From: UBA3495 sp964629875
Lineage (GTDB): Bacteria; Chloroflexota; Dehalococcoidia; Lucifugimonadales; UBA3495
Direction of reading: 5' to 3'
Assembly (NCBI GenBank): GCA_964629875.1
Contig: CAZVRK010000010.1
Span: 1-64,000, forward strand
Length of the DNA: 64,000 nt
Positions 17,711 to 26,435 of the stretch are shown piece after piece (the first letter of the stretch is position 1; every line of letters begins with the position of its first letter). The notes beneath the pieces are model-generated. The model was not told the origin of the DNA. It saw nothing but the letters and a program-made list of their open reading frames with translations, and did no database searches. The translations under genes were made by a program, and so were the position numbers.

Positions 17711-18982
17711 TTGAAAACTCGTGCTAATGCCGTCAGATATGCAGATATGCCGGCCAGATACCACTACTGGAGATGGCGTGTCCTATTGGTGTTCGCGTTT
17801 TTTTATTTGTTCGTGTACCTCGGCAGGTTTAATTTCTGGCCTATCTCTCCACTTGTCAAAGACGATCTGAATTTTAGTTATTTGCAGATAGGTATAATTA
17901 ATGTTTGTCTTCTTTGGGGATTCGGCTTAGGCGATTTATTTCACGGTAGATTATCAGAATATTATGGCTTTCGAGTTTGGATTGCCCTTGGGGCTATAAC
18001 CACTACTTTATTTAATCTCCTAGCCAGCTTTGGCACTTCGATTTGGAGTATAGCCATTCCTTATGGGATAGCAGGGTTTTGTAACGCTGCTTGTTGGGCT
18101 CCAGGAATCAGCATGATTGCCCAATGGTGGCCTCGCAAAGACCGAGGGTTAGCTCTTGGGATCATTGGAACTGCGTCTGGTGGGTCTATGCTCCTAATGT
18201 GGTGGATTGTTGGGTATGTTGGTATTGAGTTTGGTTGGAGATCAGCGTTTAGATATCCACCGATAATAGTTTTGATACTGGGGTTTGTCCTTTACTTCTT
18301 AGTACGGGACCGTCCGTCTCACGCTGGTTTTCAAGAGTATATAGAGGAAGATGTAGTATCTTCCACACCGGAACTACCAGGTCCAGGAAAACTCACTAGA
18401 CTAGGACCCTACAAGTCGTTACTTAAAAATCCTAAATTTCACTTAGCAAGTCATGTTAAAGGGCTTGAAAATGTGGTGAAGTATGGACTTACTACATGGA
18501 TTCCACTTTACTATTTCGAAGTTGGTCAACATTCGATTGAATCTACTATATTATTGACTGCTATTCTTCCGCTGGGATATTTAATAGCACCTCCAGTCTC
18601 CGGGCTAATCTCAGATCGATTTTTGGATAGCAACAGACGACCGATGGTAATAACGTCTTGTATTGCAAGTGCTGTTGTCTTGCTACTAGTGGCCATCATC
18701 CCTCCAGATTCATCCTATATTGGAGCAGTGCTTCTATTATTGGGAGGTCTCAGTATTGGATTGTCACCCATGTCTACTCTGGCCGTAGATATAGCTGGTA
18801 GGGATATGGCCGCAACTTCCTCCGGATTGTTAGATGCACACGGATATGCTTATGCGGGTCTGCAAGCTTTGCTTTTTAGTATTATCCTAGATATGACAGG
18901 TAGCCCTTGGAATATTGTATTTATCTCTATGGCCTTGGTAAGAGTGTTATCAGTGGCAATGATATATAAAGTGCGTGTCTAG
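17711..18982 (+). CDS. MFS transporter, OPA (organophosphate:phosphate antiporter)-like
   Basis: A 423-residue integral membrane protein with about 12 hydrophobic segments. The N-terminal YLGRFNFWPISPLVKDD and the following GFGLGDLFHGRLSEYYG resemble the GlpT/UhpT branch of the major facilitator superfamily, and WAPGISMIAQWW also fits. The substrate is not predictable; organic phosphates are the family norm. TTG 17711 has no strong ribosome-binding site, and ATG 17747 (MPARYHYW) is an alternative. The hydrolase gene follows without a gap. Confidence 0.8.
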   Translation: MKTRANAVRYADMPARYHYWRWRVLLVFAFFYLFVYLGRFNFWPISPLVKDDLNFSYLQIGIINVCLLWGFGLGDLFHGRLSEYYGFRVWIALGAITTTLFNLLASFGTSIWSIAIPYGIAGFCNAACWAPGISMIAQWWPRKDRGLALGIIGTASGGSMLLMWWIVGYVGIEFGWRSAFRYPPIIVLILGFVLYFLVRDRPSHAGFQEYIEEDVVSSTPELPGPGKLTRLGPYKSLLKNPKFHLASHVKGLENVVKYGLTTWIPLYYFEVGQHSIESTILLTAILPLGYLIAPPVSGLISDRFLDSNRRPMVITSCIASAVVLLLVAIIPPDSSYIGAVLLLLGGLSIGLSPMSTLAVDIAGRDMAATSSGLLDAHGYAYAGLQALLFSIILDMTGSPWNIVFISMALVRVLSVAMIYKVRV

Positions 18983-20173
18983 TTGAGCTGGTTTTTCATG
19001 ATAGTTAAAGTATTCACTTCTTGGGTAGAGCGTTTATCTATGACTGCAACTATAACTTTATTCGTAGCATTTATCATAATCGTTATTGTCTTAGGCGTTG
19101 GGTTCAGTCCTCCTGGTAAAACTGCTATTCGCACTAGTTTTTTTGTTACACAAATCTTGGATCTTCCGATTAAACCCCAAACTTGGTTCGCTGACACGCC
19201 AGTTAGAGAAAAAGTAATGTATCCGGGTCCTAACGGAGAATTGGTTTCAGACGTCTATTCTTTAACTGGTCACGAGCCAAGACCGGGTATTTTGCTCTTT
19301 TTAGGAGCTAATGCTGCGGGTAGAGACGATCCGGACGTAATCCGTCTAGGTGAAGCTCTAGCGAGAGCAGGTTTTATTGTAATGTTTCATTGGTCTCAAT
19401 CTATGGGAGGGCAAAATGAATTAGACTCAGGTGAAATAGAGAATCTGGTTTGGGCTTTCAGATATTTAGTTTCACAATCCACAGTAGTTGCTTCAAAGAC
19501 AGGTATTGGTGGCTTCTCTGTAGGTGGTTCGTTTGCGCTTATAGCTGCCAGCGACGCTAGAATACGAGACGACATAGCGTTTGTTAACTCATTCGGCGGG
19601 TATTTCGATGCCCATGACTTGTTCTTGCAAATAGCAACTAGGTCTATTATTGATAAGGATACTCAGACCGATTGGAAGGTAGACCCGTTAACCCTTAGAG
19701 TGTTTTCTAATGAGATCATCGGATCACTGACGAATAACTATGAAAAAGAACTGTTAACAGACTTGTATGATGGCCGAGTCATCATTGAGTCTAAAGAACT
19801 TGCTAAATTATCTCCTAAAGCGATAAGAGTTAAAGAGTTAATTGATGGGACGTCTCTAGAATCAGCAAATGCAATCATGGCTGATTTACCTAGAGAGGTC
19901 CTGATTGACCTCGACAAGATCTCTCCAAGCAATCACGTTCATAAAATCAAAACTGAAATTTTGGTTATACACGATGTAGCTGATCTGCTTATACCCGTCA
20001 GTGAGTCTCGCAAGTTGGCGGCCAGTTTCGTGGCAAATGACAAATTTCATTATACTGAGACTGATTTGTTCGACCACGTCCGTCCTACGAAAGACCGCAA
20101 TTGGCGGAAGACTTTAATAGGAGGCTTCAAAGTTTATAAGCATATGTATCGCATAATTAAATTTGCTATGTAG
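18983..20173 (+). CDS. Membrane-anchored alpha/beta hydrolase (dienelactone-hydrolase-like)
   Basis: It has one N-terminal transmembrane segment (TITLFVAFIIIVIVLGVGF), then an alpha/beta hydrolase domain. The nucleophile elbow GFSVGGS places Ser at about residue 179; the acid is in HDVADLLIPVSES and the His in LFDHVRP. The catalytic domain is probably outside or at the membrane face. The first possible start, TTG 18983, directly follows the transporter stop; ATG 18998 (MIVKVF) with GAGCTGG upstream is an equally good choice. The tight coupling suggests the two act on the same compound. Confidence 0.75.
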   Translation: MSWFFMIVKVFTSWVERLSMTATITLFVAFIIIVIVLGVGFSPPGKTAIRTSFFVTQILDLPIKPQTWFADTPVREKVMYPGPNGELVSDVYSLTGHEPRPGILLFLGANAAGRDDPDVIRLGEALARAGFIVMFHWSQSMGGQNELDSGEIENLVWAFRYLVSQSTVVASKTGIGGFSVGGSFALIAASDARIRDDIAFVNSFGGYFDAHDLFLQIATRSIIDKDTQTDWKVDPLTLRVFSNEIIGSLTNNYEKELLTDLYDGRVIIESKELAKLSPKAIRVKELIDGTSLESANAIMADLPREVLIDLDKISPSNHVHKIKTEILVIHDVADLLIPVSESRKLAASFVANDKFHYTETDLFDHVRPTKDRNWRKTLIGGFKVYKHMYRIIKFAM

Positions 20174-20180
20174 ATATAAG

Positions 20181-20576
20181 TCAATTTCTATGACGAGCCT
20201 GTTGCAGCTTCTGCACAGTTCCGGGTACTCTCCAGTCAACGTACACTAGCACATGTTCTTTTATTGCTTCTTCATGCACTCTACACATTGCACAGCTTTT
20301 ATCTATACATAGACCGTGTTTAGGTATTAAATTCCTGCCGATGTGTGCTAACTGATTGATAATATCTTGACTGCTTGCCTCTGATTTCCGAATAGCGTCT
20401 AGTAATTCATCTAGCTGTACAGATATTTTTTCTATCGACTCATTGTATTTCCGTAGATTTTCTGCTGCTACCGCCCGCATATCAGGTTGCTGTGTTGAAC
20501 CTGAATATTCGTATATATTGGGGTTCCAATGGAAGAATTCTTGTTCACATGATTCACACAGGTCTTGATGGTCCAT
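20181..20576 (-). CDS. Hypothetical Cys-pair protein
   Basis: A 131-residue soluble protein with CESC at residues 7-10 and C-x4-C-x2-C (CIDKSCAMC) near residues 90-98, suggesting metal binding or redox activity. A central helical part (LRKYNESIEKISVQLDELLD) could be a coiled coil. AAGAGGTGA precedes the ATG. The gene begins 4 bp after the DUF1385 gene ends, so they form an operon. I do not recognise the family. Confidence 0.75.
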   Translation of the reverse strand: MDHQDLCESCEQEFFHWNPNIYEYSGSTQQPDMRAVAAENLRKYNESIEKISVQLDELLDAIRKSEASSQDIINQLAHIGRNLIPKHGLCIDKSCAMCRVHEEAIKEHVLVYVDWRVPGTVQKLQQARHRN

Positions 20577-20580
20577 GCGT

Positions 20581-21483
20581 TCACCTCTTATCTGGTTCAG
20601 TTTCGTCGGCTTTCATAGCTGTATGCAAAGCTTCTATGGCTACTTCGATTTGCTGATCATCTGGTTGGCGTGTTGTTAATCTCTGTAGCAGTAAACCGGG
20701 GCCGGAAATCGCTTTTGATATTCCCCAAGCTTGATGGGTACCACTAAATCTGATTAGCTCATAGCTTATGCCAGCAACTACCGGTATTAATACTAACCTT
20801 GATAGGATACGCCATTCCAAATCGGGTCTTCCGAGAAACGCGAACACTATTATAGATACGAGTACTACAGTCAGAAGGAAGGCTGTCCCACACCTTGGAT
20901 GTGGAGTCCCAAACTTCCGGACGTTTGATACGGTCAATGGTAGTGAAGCTTCATGTGCGTGGACGGCCATGTGTTCAGCTCCATGATAGGCGAACACTCT
21001 CTTTATATCTTTAATGAAGCCAATTGCTGATATGTATGCTAATAATATGAACAGCCGTATTAAGCCTTCAATAATGTTGCTGGTTAAACTAGATGCTATC
21101 CAGGGGTCTATAAAATGTACTATGAGTAATGGCAGTACGAAAAATAAGCCAATCCCTAAGGTTAACGACACCGCTACAGTAAGACCCAGTAACCAATTGG
21201 ACAGGCCTTCTTCGGATGTTTCAGATTCATTTTGTACTGCTAGTTGCGCAGAGAGATTAAGAGCTTTCACACCTAGCACCAGTGCTTCTACTAGTATTAG
21301 GACACCTCTTAATAGTAGTATTCTTCTAGCAAAACCAGTAAATATGGGACTCAGTGGTTGTGACGTTGTAGCGATCGTTTCGTTTGGTGTTCTAACCGCA
21401 ACACTGAAATTATTCTTGCCGCGAATCATTACCCCTTCTATTACCGCTTGTCCCCCATATGCGAAACTTTTATTTTCTGCCAT
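20581..21483 (-). CDS. DUF1385 (YqhQ-like) membrane protein
   Basis: A 300-residue protein with the DUF1385 hallmark start YGGQAVIEGVMIRG and the conserved FAYHGAEHMAVHAHE and GTPHPRCGTAFLL segments. Several transmembrane helices are predicted. The His/Glu/Cys-rich motifs suggest metal binding, but no function is established. Genes of this family often sit next to rpmE in Chloroflexota and Firmicutes, as here. A terminator separates it from rpmE. Confidence 0.9.
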   Translation of the reverse strand: MAENKSFAYGGQAVIEGVMIRGKNNFSVAVRTPNETIATTSQPLSPIFTGFARRILLLRGVLILVEALVLGVKALNLSAQLAVQNESETSEEGLSNWLLGLTVAVSLTLGIGLFFVLPLLIVHFIDPWIASSLTSNIIEGLIRLFILLAYISAIGFIKDIKRVFAYHGAEHMAVHAHEASLPLTVSNVRKFGTPHPRCGTAFLLTVVLVSIIVFAFLGRPDLEWRILSRLVLIPVVAGISYELIRFSGTHQAWGISKAISGPGLLLQRLTTRQPDDQQIEVAIEALHTAMKADETEPDKR

Positions 21484-21548
21484 GATTAATTCGGTCCAGT
21501 CACTTTCCTGTATTCTCTATTGATATCAGTCATATTGTATTATCTAAA

Positions 21549-21580
21549 AATAAAGTCGAGGACTTTTCCTCGACTTTATT
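21549..21580 (-). terminator. Terminator after rpmE
   Basis: A perfect 13-bp stem (21549-21561 with 21568-21580) with a 6-nt loop; read on the minus strand it is followed by TTTTTAGATA. It would end the rplU-rpmA-rpmE transcript. An A/T-rich flank on each side makes it potentially bidirectional. Confidence 0.85.
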
Positions 21581-21601
21581 TTATGTGTATGTCCAAGTTT
21601 C

Positions 21602-21802
21602 TTATTGCAAGTTATATCGTCGTCTCATTCTTTCTACTCGACCTTGTGTATCTACTATGCGCTGTTCCCCTGTATAGAAAGGGTGGCATTTGCTACATAT
21701 CTCAACTTTTAACTCCGCCTGAGTAGCACCTGTCTCGAAAGTGTTTCCACAAGAACAATTGACAGTAGCAGTGTGGAATTCTGGATGTATGTCTGGCTTC
21801 AT
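21602..21802 (-). CDS. rpmE: 50S ribosomal protein L31
   Basis: A 66-residue L31 of the zinc-binding type, with Cys residues in CSCG and CSKCHPFYTGEQ. The start MKPDIHPEFHTATV is typical. It lies 18 bp after rpmA on the same strand and ahead of a strong terminator. Confidence 0.96.
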   Translation of the reverse strand: MKPDIHPEFHTATVNCSCGNTFETGATQAELKVEICSKCHPFYTGEQRIVDTQGRVERMRRRYNLQ

Positions 21803-21820
21803 AATTACGCCTTTCCTGGA

Positions 21821-22090
21821 TTAGACTTGTACTGGGCTCTCAGGATATACGCTGACACGTTTCTTACCTTTAGCAGCCCATTCATATGCTACGTGGCCAT
21901 CAACCGTGGAATACAAAGTGTAGTCTCTTCCCAGTCCTACGTTTGTCCCTGGTAATATACGAGTTCCTCGTTGTCTAACTAATATCGATCCAGCACTTAC
22001 CAACTGCCCGCCATATCTTTTTACGCCTAGCCGTTTAGCGTTGCTATCACGACCGTTACTAGTACTGCCACCAGCTTTCTTATGTGCCAT
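21821..22090 (-). CDS. rpmA: 50S ribosomal protein L27
   Basis: An 89-residue L27. The N terminus MAHKKAGGSTSNGRDS is diagnostic and lacks the Firmicute-type cleavable leader, so it reaches the peptidyl-transferase centre directly. It is 2 bp after rplU, the universal L21-L27 pairing. Confidence 0.97.
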   Translation of the reverse strand: MAHKKAGGSTSNGRDSNAKRLGVKRYGGQLVSAGSILVRQRGTRILPGTNVGLGRDYTLYSTVDGHVAYEWAAKGKKRVSVYPESPVQV

Positions 22091-22092
22091 AT

Positions 22093-22413
22093 TTAGCCAC
22101 CTACCTGAATATCTTGCACAGTAACTCGAGTGTAATTTTGCCTATGTCCGAGTTTCCTTCTGTATCGCGTTTTTGACTTGTACTTGAATACGATTAGTTT
22201 TCGGTCTTTTCTGTGCTCTTTTACTTCTACCAGCACTTTCGCTCCGGCTACTGTTGGAGTTCCTATGTTGAGCTCTCCATTGTCAGAGAGCGCCAACACT
22301 TCGCTAAACTCGGCAATAGAGCCTACTTCTGCGGTGATTTTTTCTATATCTAGTGTGTCTCCGGTGGTTACTCTGTATTGTTTTCCACCGCTTTTAAATA
22401 TTGCGTAATCCAT
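22093..22413 (-). CDS. rplU: 50S ribosomal protein L21
   Basis: A 106-residue L21 beginning MDYAIFKSGGKQYRV and ending with the family signature GHRQNYTRVTVQDI. The frame allows TTG 22425, but that codon is part of the TTGAGG Shine-Dalgarno, so ATG 22413 is preferred. A consensus promoter lies just upstream, giving a very short leader and leaving no room for an L20- or L21-type regulatory leader. Confidence 0.96.
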   Translation of the reverse strand: MDYAIFKSGGKQYRVTTGDTLDIEKITAEVGSIAEFSEVLALSDNGELNIGTPTVAGAKVLVEVKEHRKDRKLIVFKYKSKTRYRRKLGHRQNYTRVTVQDIQVGG

Positions 22414-22432
22414 ATATGACCTCAACCCTAAA

Positions 22433-22461
22433 ATCTTACGTTCCGGGGACGACTATGTCAA
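22433..22461 (-). promoter_or_regulatory. Sigma-70 promoter of rplU-rpmA-rpmE
   Basis: On the minus strand TTGACA (22456-22461) and TAAGAT (22433-22438) are spaced by exactly 17 bp. The start would be near 22426, about 12 nt before the L21 ATG. It is the best-matching -35/-10 pair in the window, as expected for a ribosomal protein operon. Confidence 0.8.
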
Positions 22462-22593
22462 GCAGAAAGTGACCCATTGTACTGGTGTTTCCAGCACGAA
22501 ATTGACGAAATTGTAAGTTCTAGTTTTATCGTTTATATCGTCGTAACTATTTCTCTCCTCGTATAATGGAACGATAACTATGATCTTTAGAAC

Positions 22594-23124
22594 ATGGTGC
22601 AGATTATGAATAGCAATTACGATAAACACGATTTTGACAAGCTGACAAGATGGTATCGAGAGCTATTGGACTATGATGATATGAAGTTCAATTATATTGC
22701 TGTCTTTGTCACTAGAGAGTATGACGAGGTAGCTCATAAGATATTCCGTGGATACAGGAGGGCTTTTGAAAGCAAAGGTGCTAAATTTGCCAATCTAGTT
22801 ATATTTGGTCAACATGGATTTAGCGCGACTGGAGAGGCAGTACTTCGGGCTTTTCATAGCGAATCATACTGTTTGCCTATGCTACTCGTAATCGACTTTT
22901 CTAGCCCGTCCATTGTCTACAAGATATCTCTTCCATCAGGGAGGAATGATCAAGTAGATTTAACCTTCCTGTGTGATCAGGTGTTGTCTCTGATAGAGGC
23001 TTCGGTGGACTTTCCAATGCATTTCGCAAGATTGGGAGATATCAGAGAAGTCGTACAAATCGAAACTGGTATAACGTTTTTACCGAGAGCTATTGAAGGG
23101 ATTATAACTAACTTATCAATTTAA
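22594..23124 (+). CDS. Hypothetical protein
   Basis: A 176-residue soluble protein without a family I can name. It shows alternating strand/helix character (FNYIAVFVTREYDEVAHKIF, then NLVIFGQHGFSATGEAVL, then MLLVIDFSSP), suggesting a Rossmann-like or thioredoxin-like alpha/beta fold. A TATAAT at 22562-22567 lies upstream, divergent from rplU. The start could be ATG 22594 or ATG 22606; neither has a strong ribosome-binding site. A hairpin follows the stop. Confidence 0.65.
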   Translation: MVQIMNSNYDKHDFDKLTRWYRELLDYDDMKFNYIAVFVTREYDEVAHKIFRGYRRAFESKGAKFANLVIFGQHGFSATGEAVLRAFHSESYCLPMLLVIDFSSPSIVYKISLPSGRNDQVDLTFLCDQVLSLIEASVDFPMHFARLGDIREVVQIETGITFLPRAIEGIITNLSI

Positions 23125-23432
23125 ACCATTTACCCCGGCCAGAAAGAAATTCTGACCGGGGTAAGGGTTAGGCCTGTGCCCCACCACCATACTACTTCAC
23201 ACCCTGTTAGGCACTTGACCAGTACCCTACTCAAGTAAGGACCGCGATGGCCAAATAACCTCCCAAATCGGCGGTTGAGTCTTTGGGAGTGAGCCATTAT
23301 GTTTCACTAAAAACTGCATGTCAATACTCAATTTTTCGTGTTTAAAAATACGGATTTCGTACCGATAAAAACCGTCGTAAAACATGCATGTTGTATGCTC
23401 TTTGATTGACTCAAATAGCAGTCTAAAATATT
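23125..23432. other. Intergenic region with strong hairpins
   Basis: This 308-bp interval has no open frame I would defend. It holds a 15-bp inverted repeat with one mismatch at 23130-23144 / 23150-23164, likely a terminator for the upstream gene although the downstream T-run is poor. A second 8-bp hairpin, CTCCCAAA / TTTGGGAG, lies at 23260-23289. The part from 23165 to 23290 is richer in G+C than most gaps here and could encode a small RNA on either strand. I found no match to SRP, 6S, tmRNA or RNase P core motifs. Confidence 0.4.
23130..23164 (+). terminator. Hairpin terminator candidate
   Basis: A near-perfect 15-bp stem (one C/A mismatch) with the 5-nt loop AGAAA, starting 6 bp after the stop codon of the hypothetical gene. 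There is no clear T-run on the plus strand; on the minus strand it is followed by AATGGTTT. Confidence 0.5.
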
Positions 23433-24731
23433 ATGGAAACAGTAATGAAGTCTCGAAGACAACGTAACGAATTCAGGCCATCAAACCGTATTTTTTATGG
23501 TTGGTGGATTGTTATCGTATCCTCAATTTTGGGGATGTTCGGTAATGGCTCTATTTCAAACGGGTTTCCACGTTTTTTTGAACCGATAAGATCTGATCTT
23601 GGGATTAGTTATTTCAGGATGTCTTTAGTGTTCAGTCTAGCCAGAGCTGAAGGAGGTGTAGGCGGGCCTGTAGTAGGTTGGCTTGTAGACCGATATGGTG
23701 CCAGGCCTATGATATTTTTTGGCGGGTTGCTTGCTGGGATAGGCCTAATGCTTCTATCACAAGCGACCAGTTATTGGGCGCTTGTATTTTTGTTTGCGGG
23801 TGTGGTCTCAGTCGGTAAAACCGCTGCACTGGGTCAAACGCTTATGGCAGCTGTCAATCAGTGGTTTATTCGTCGTAAAGCACTAGCTCTTTCCACTTTG
23901 ATGACTTCGTTTGCTGCTGGTGGAGCCTTCGTGGTACTCCTGCTTGATTTAGGTATATCTCACATTGGATGGCGTAACACGATATTTGTGACAGGTCTTT
24001 TTATCACGCTGCTGACTATTCCGGTTGCGTTAGTTATACGTAGCCGTCCTGAAGATATTGGGTTGCGACCAGATGGTGATCCTCCGTTGCAAGATTCTGA
24101 CTCCGAAAACTCTACAGGTGTAGAACAAACAGGTATTTCTGTGGAGCAGAATTTCACTGTTCGACAAGCTCTGCAGACAAGGAGTTTTTGGTGGATACTT
24201 TTAGGAGTTATTACTCGCGTTTCTGCGACTAACGCCATTATAGTGCACATATTCCCAATTCTTGAGCTAAAAGGATTGGATGAACGATCTGCCTCTGCAT
24301 ATGTTGCTTTTATGTTCTTACTAGCAATACCACTGAGATTCGTGTTAGGAGTTGCTGGTGGTAGATTCTCTTCTAGAAAGCTTTTGTTTTGGGGAATGAA
24401 CGTAGGAGCTATAGGGATATTTGCACTATGGGTTCTGCCATCACACTCGGGTATTGTTATATTTATCATTGGGCTAGCTATCGTGGAAGGTATAACCTCT
24501 GTGAATTGGCTCATGGTGAGTGATTACTTTGGCAGGTCTCGGTTTGCCACTCTCATGGGTGTCATGAGCGTTTTCCATAATTTTGGGATGTTTATTGCTC
24601 CACTGTTTGCCGGTTTTGTTCGTGACTATACTGCTAGCTACGATATAGTTTTGATGACCTTTGCGCCAATATTTGTGCTTAGTGCCATCTCGTTTGCGGT
24701 TGCTAAAAAACCGGTATTGCCTCACTACTAA
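23433..24731 (+). CDS. MFS transporter, MCT / oxalate-formate antiporter-like
   Basis: A 432-residue transporter with about 12 transmembrane segments. The FYGWWIVIVSSILGMFGNG start is typical of the monocarboxylate-type MFS branch. SLARAEGGVGGPVVGWLVDRYGAR carries the loop-2/3 motif. The central loop (residues about 205-235) is acidic and hydrophilic. The substrate is probably an organic anion. It is a paralogue of the transporter at 32085-33464, sharing the ARAEGG motif and the RPEDxGLxPDGD loop. ATG 23433 has only a weak ribosome-binding site. Confidence 0.85.
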   Translation: METVMKSRRQRNEFRPSNRIFYGWWIVIVSSILGMFGNGSISNGFPRFFEPIRSDLGISYFRMSLVFSLARAEGGVGGPVVGWLVDRYGARPMIFFGGLLAGIGLMLLSQATSYWALVFLFAGVVSVGKTAALGQTLMAAVNQWFIRRKALALSTLMTSFAAGGAFVVLLLDLGISHIGWRNTIFVTGLFITLLTIPVALVIRSRPEDIGLRPDGDPPLQDSDSENSTGVEQTGISVEQNFTVRQALQTRSFWWILLGVITRVSATNAIIVHIFPILELKGLDERSASAYVAFMFLLAIPLRFVLGVAGGRFSSRKLLFWGMNVGAIGIFALWVLPSHSGIVIFIIGLAIVEGITSVNWLMVSDYFGRSRFATLMGVMSVFHNFGMFIAPLFAGFVRDYTASYDIVLMTFAPIFVLSAISFAVAKKPVLPHY

Positions 24732-24885
24732 AGGTTTGTTTCTTCATCGAATGGTGACTGGGAAGACGTTTATATCCTATGAAGTAAGATAGAATTATTC
24801 ATAGTAGACCTCACAATTACTAAATATTGAAGATAAACGAGAGATCATGTGCTATATTTAGACTACTGACATCCTAAATATGTGA

Positions 24886-24894
24886 TGATATAAT
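24886..24894 (+). promoter_or_regulatory. Extended -10 promoter for the FAD-subunit gene
   Basis: TGATATAAT, a perfect extended -10, lies 24 bp before the TTG start at 24918, with AAGGAGGTG in between. Confidence 0.6.
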
Positions 24895-24917
24895 CGCCAA
24901 CGTAAGGAGGTGGGCAC

Positions 24918-25793
24918 TTGCACGCTATAGATTACGTCGCACCAACAAGTATTCAAGAAGCCATTGAATTAATGGCATCAAAAGGGGACCAGGCTAGAGC
25001 AATGGCTGGGGGCACTGACCTTTTGGTGCAACTCAGGGGAGGACGTCGTACGTCAGAAGTCGTTGTAGACATAAAAGACATAGCTGAGTTGAACGAACTG
25101 ACTTATGATTCTCAAAAAGGCCTAACTATTGGGGCCGCTGTACCTTGCTACAAAATTTATCAGGACGATGAAATATCTGGGCTTTACCCAGGATTGGTAG
25201 ACTCCGCTTCATTAATTGGAAGTATACAAATTCAAGGTCGTGCCAGTATAGGCGGGAATTTGTGTAACTCAGCACCCAGCGCGGACGCTATCCCTGCTTT
25301 GATAGCCCTGGGCGCTGTTGCTAATGTTGCCGGCCCGAGTGGTACTAGACAAATAGCAGTAGAAGAATTTTGTACAGGACCTGGCCAAAACGTTTTGGGG
25401 TCAGGGGAGATACTGGTATCGGTTAGCATTGCAGCTCCTCAAGATAAATCGGGGGCTGCCTACTTGCGATTTATCCCTCGTAACGAGATGGATATAGCTG
25501 TAGCTGGAGTCGGAGCATCCGTCCTTTTAGATTCAAGTGGCCAGAACTTCGTCTCTGCTAGAATAGCTCTTGCTTCAGTAGCTCCTACGCCTGTTTTCTC
25601 AAAAGCTGCCGGAGATGCGCTTGCGGGGAAACCGGTTTCAGAGGACTCTATTAACGAAGCTGCGGAGAAAGCGATGGGAGATGCCAAGCCCATAACTGAT
25701 ATGAGAGGAACCATCAAACAAAGAACTCACTTGATTGGTGTGCTGACTAGGCGCACTTTGGATAACGCAATCAAAAGAGCTAGGGGAGAATAA
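24918..25793 (+). CDS. Molybdenum hydroxylase FAD-binding (medium) subunit, CoxM/XdhB-like
   Basis: FAD domain of the xanthine dehydrogenase / CO dehydrogenase family, which passes electrons from the [2Fe-2S] subunit to an acceptor. The FAD signatures AMAGGTDLLVQLRGG (about residues 33-47) and GRASIGGNLCNSAPSADAIPAL (about 110-131) are clear. The length of 291 residues is normal. TTG 24918 has a near-perfect AAGGAGGTG. It is followed after 5 bp by the iron-sulfur subunit, but no molybdopterin large subunit is present in the window. Confidence 0.93.
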   Translation: MHAIDYVAPTSIQEAIELMASKGDQARAMAGGTDLLVQLRGGRRTSEVVVDIKDIAELNELTYDSQKGLTIGAAVPCYKIYQDDEISGLYPGLVDSASLIGSIQIQGRASIGGNLCNSAPSADAIPALIALGAVANVAGPSGTRQIAVEEFCTGPGQNVLGSGEILVSVSIAAPQDKSGAAYLRFIPRNEMDIAVAGVGASVLLDSSGQNFVSARIALASVAPTPVFSKAAGDALAGKPVSEDSINEAAEKAMGDAKPITDMRGTIKQRTHLIGVLTRRTLDNAIKRARGE

Positions 25794-25798
25794 GAGAT

Positions 25799-26275
25799 AT
25801 GCCAGGACTAGTTCATGTATCAACAACTATTAATGGGAATCCTGTAGATTTTCTATGTGAACCACGTCAAAGCCTACTCGAATGTCTTAGAGATGTCGTA
25901 GGTATGACTGGCACAAAAGAAGGCTGTAATGATGGTAATTGCGGCGCATGTACAGTAAATATGGATGGAAGAATAGTTACGTCCTGTTTGGTGTTAGGCG
26001 TAGAAGCCCAAGGTAAAGAGATCAACACCATAGAAGGTGTAGCTTCTCCGGAAGGTTTGCACCCTGTCCAGCAGGCATTTTTGGAAAATGCCGCGCTCCA
26101 ATGCGGAATATGCACTCCTGGGTTCATAGTGGCGTCTAAGGCATTGTTAGAGAATGAGCCGGACGCAGATGAGGCAAGGATACGGCATTGGCTTGCTGGC
26201 AACCTATGTAGGTGCACCGGATACGACAAGATTGTTAGGGCCGTGCTTGATGCGCGAGAGAAGATGAGCTCTTAA
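25799..26275 (+). CDS. Molybdenum hydroxylase [2Fe-2S] (small) subunit, CoxS/XdhC-like
   Basis: Two [2Fe-2S] sites are visible. The plant-ferredoxin-type site is in CNDGNCGACTVNMDG with a later Cys in VTSC. The second site is in CGICTPGFIVASKALL and NLCRCTGYDKIV. The length of 158 residues is normal. It is almost contiguous with the FAD subunit and shares its promoter. After it come a long palindrome and a sulfur-carrier gene rather than the catalytic subunit. The enzyme's substrate therefore cannot be inferred. Confidence 0.94.
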   Translation: MPGLVHVSTTINGNPVDFLCEPRQSLLECLRDVVGMTGTKEGCNDGNCGACTVNMDGRIVTSCLVLGVEAQGKEINTIEGVASPEGLHPVQQAFLENAALQCGICTPGFIVASKALLENEPDADEARIRHWLAGNLCRCTGYDKIVRAVLDAREKMSS

Positions 26276-26345
26276 ACCTACTGGCGTATGCGTAGTTATT
26301 ACCGTCTTTGTAGATGATAATGATGATGCGAACAGCAATTAAAGA

Positions 26346-26405
26346 ATGACTCAGAATATATCAGGGGACAGGTATTTGCCTGTCCCCTGATATATTCTGA
26401 GTCAT
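26346..26405. repeat. 27-bp perfect palindrome with 6-nt loop
   Basis: Bases 26346-26372 are the exact reverse complement of 26379-26405, around the loop TATTTG. The inner part carries CAGGGGACAGG / CCTGTCCCC. No T-run follows, and the stem is far longer than the other terminators here. It resembles REP/RAYT-type repeats (GGGGACAG-containing palindromes) or a small MITE-like element. It could still act as a transcription barrier after the [2Fe-2S] gene. Confidence 0.75.
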
Positions 26406-26435
26406 AAGTAATATGTGTCTGCAGGGGAGGCTAAT

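Noticed and set aside
23165..23300. SRP RNA or 6S RNA
   Set aside because: The GGAAGC-type SRP loop is not present, and the pairing does not form the long 6S hairpin.
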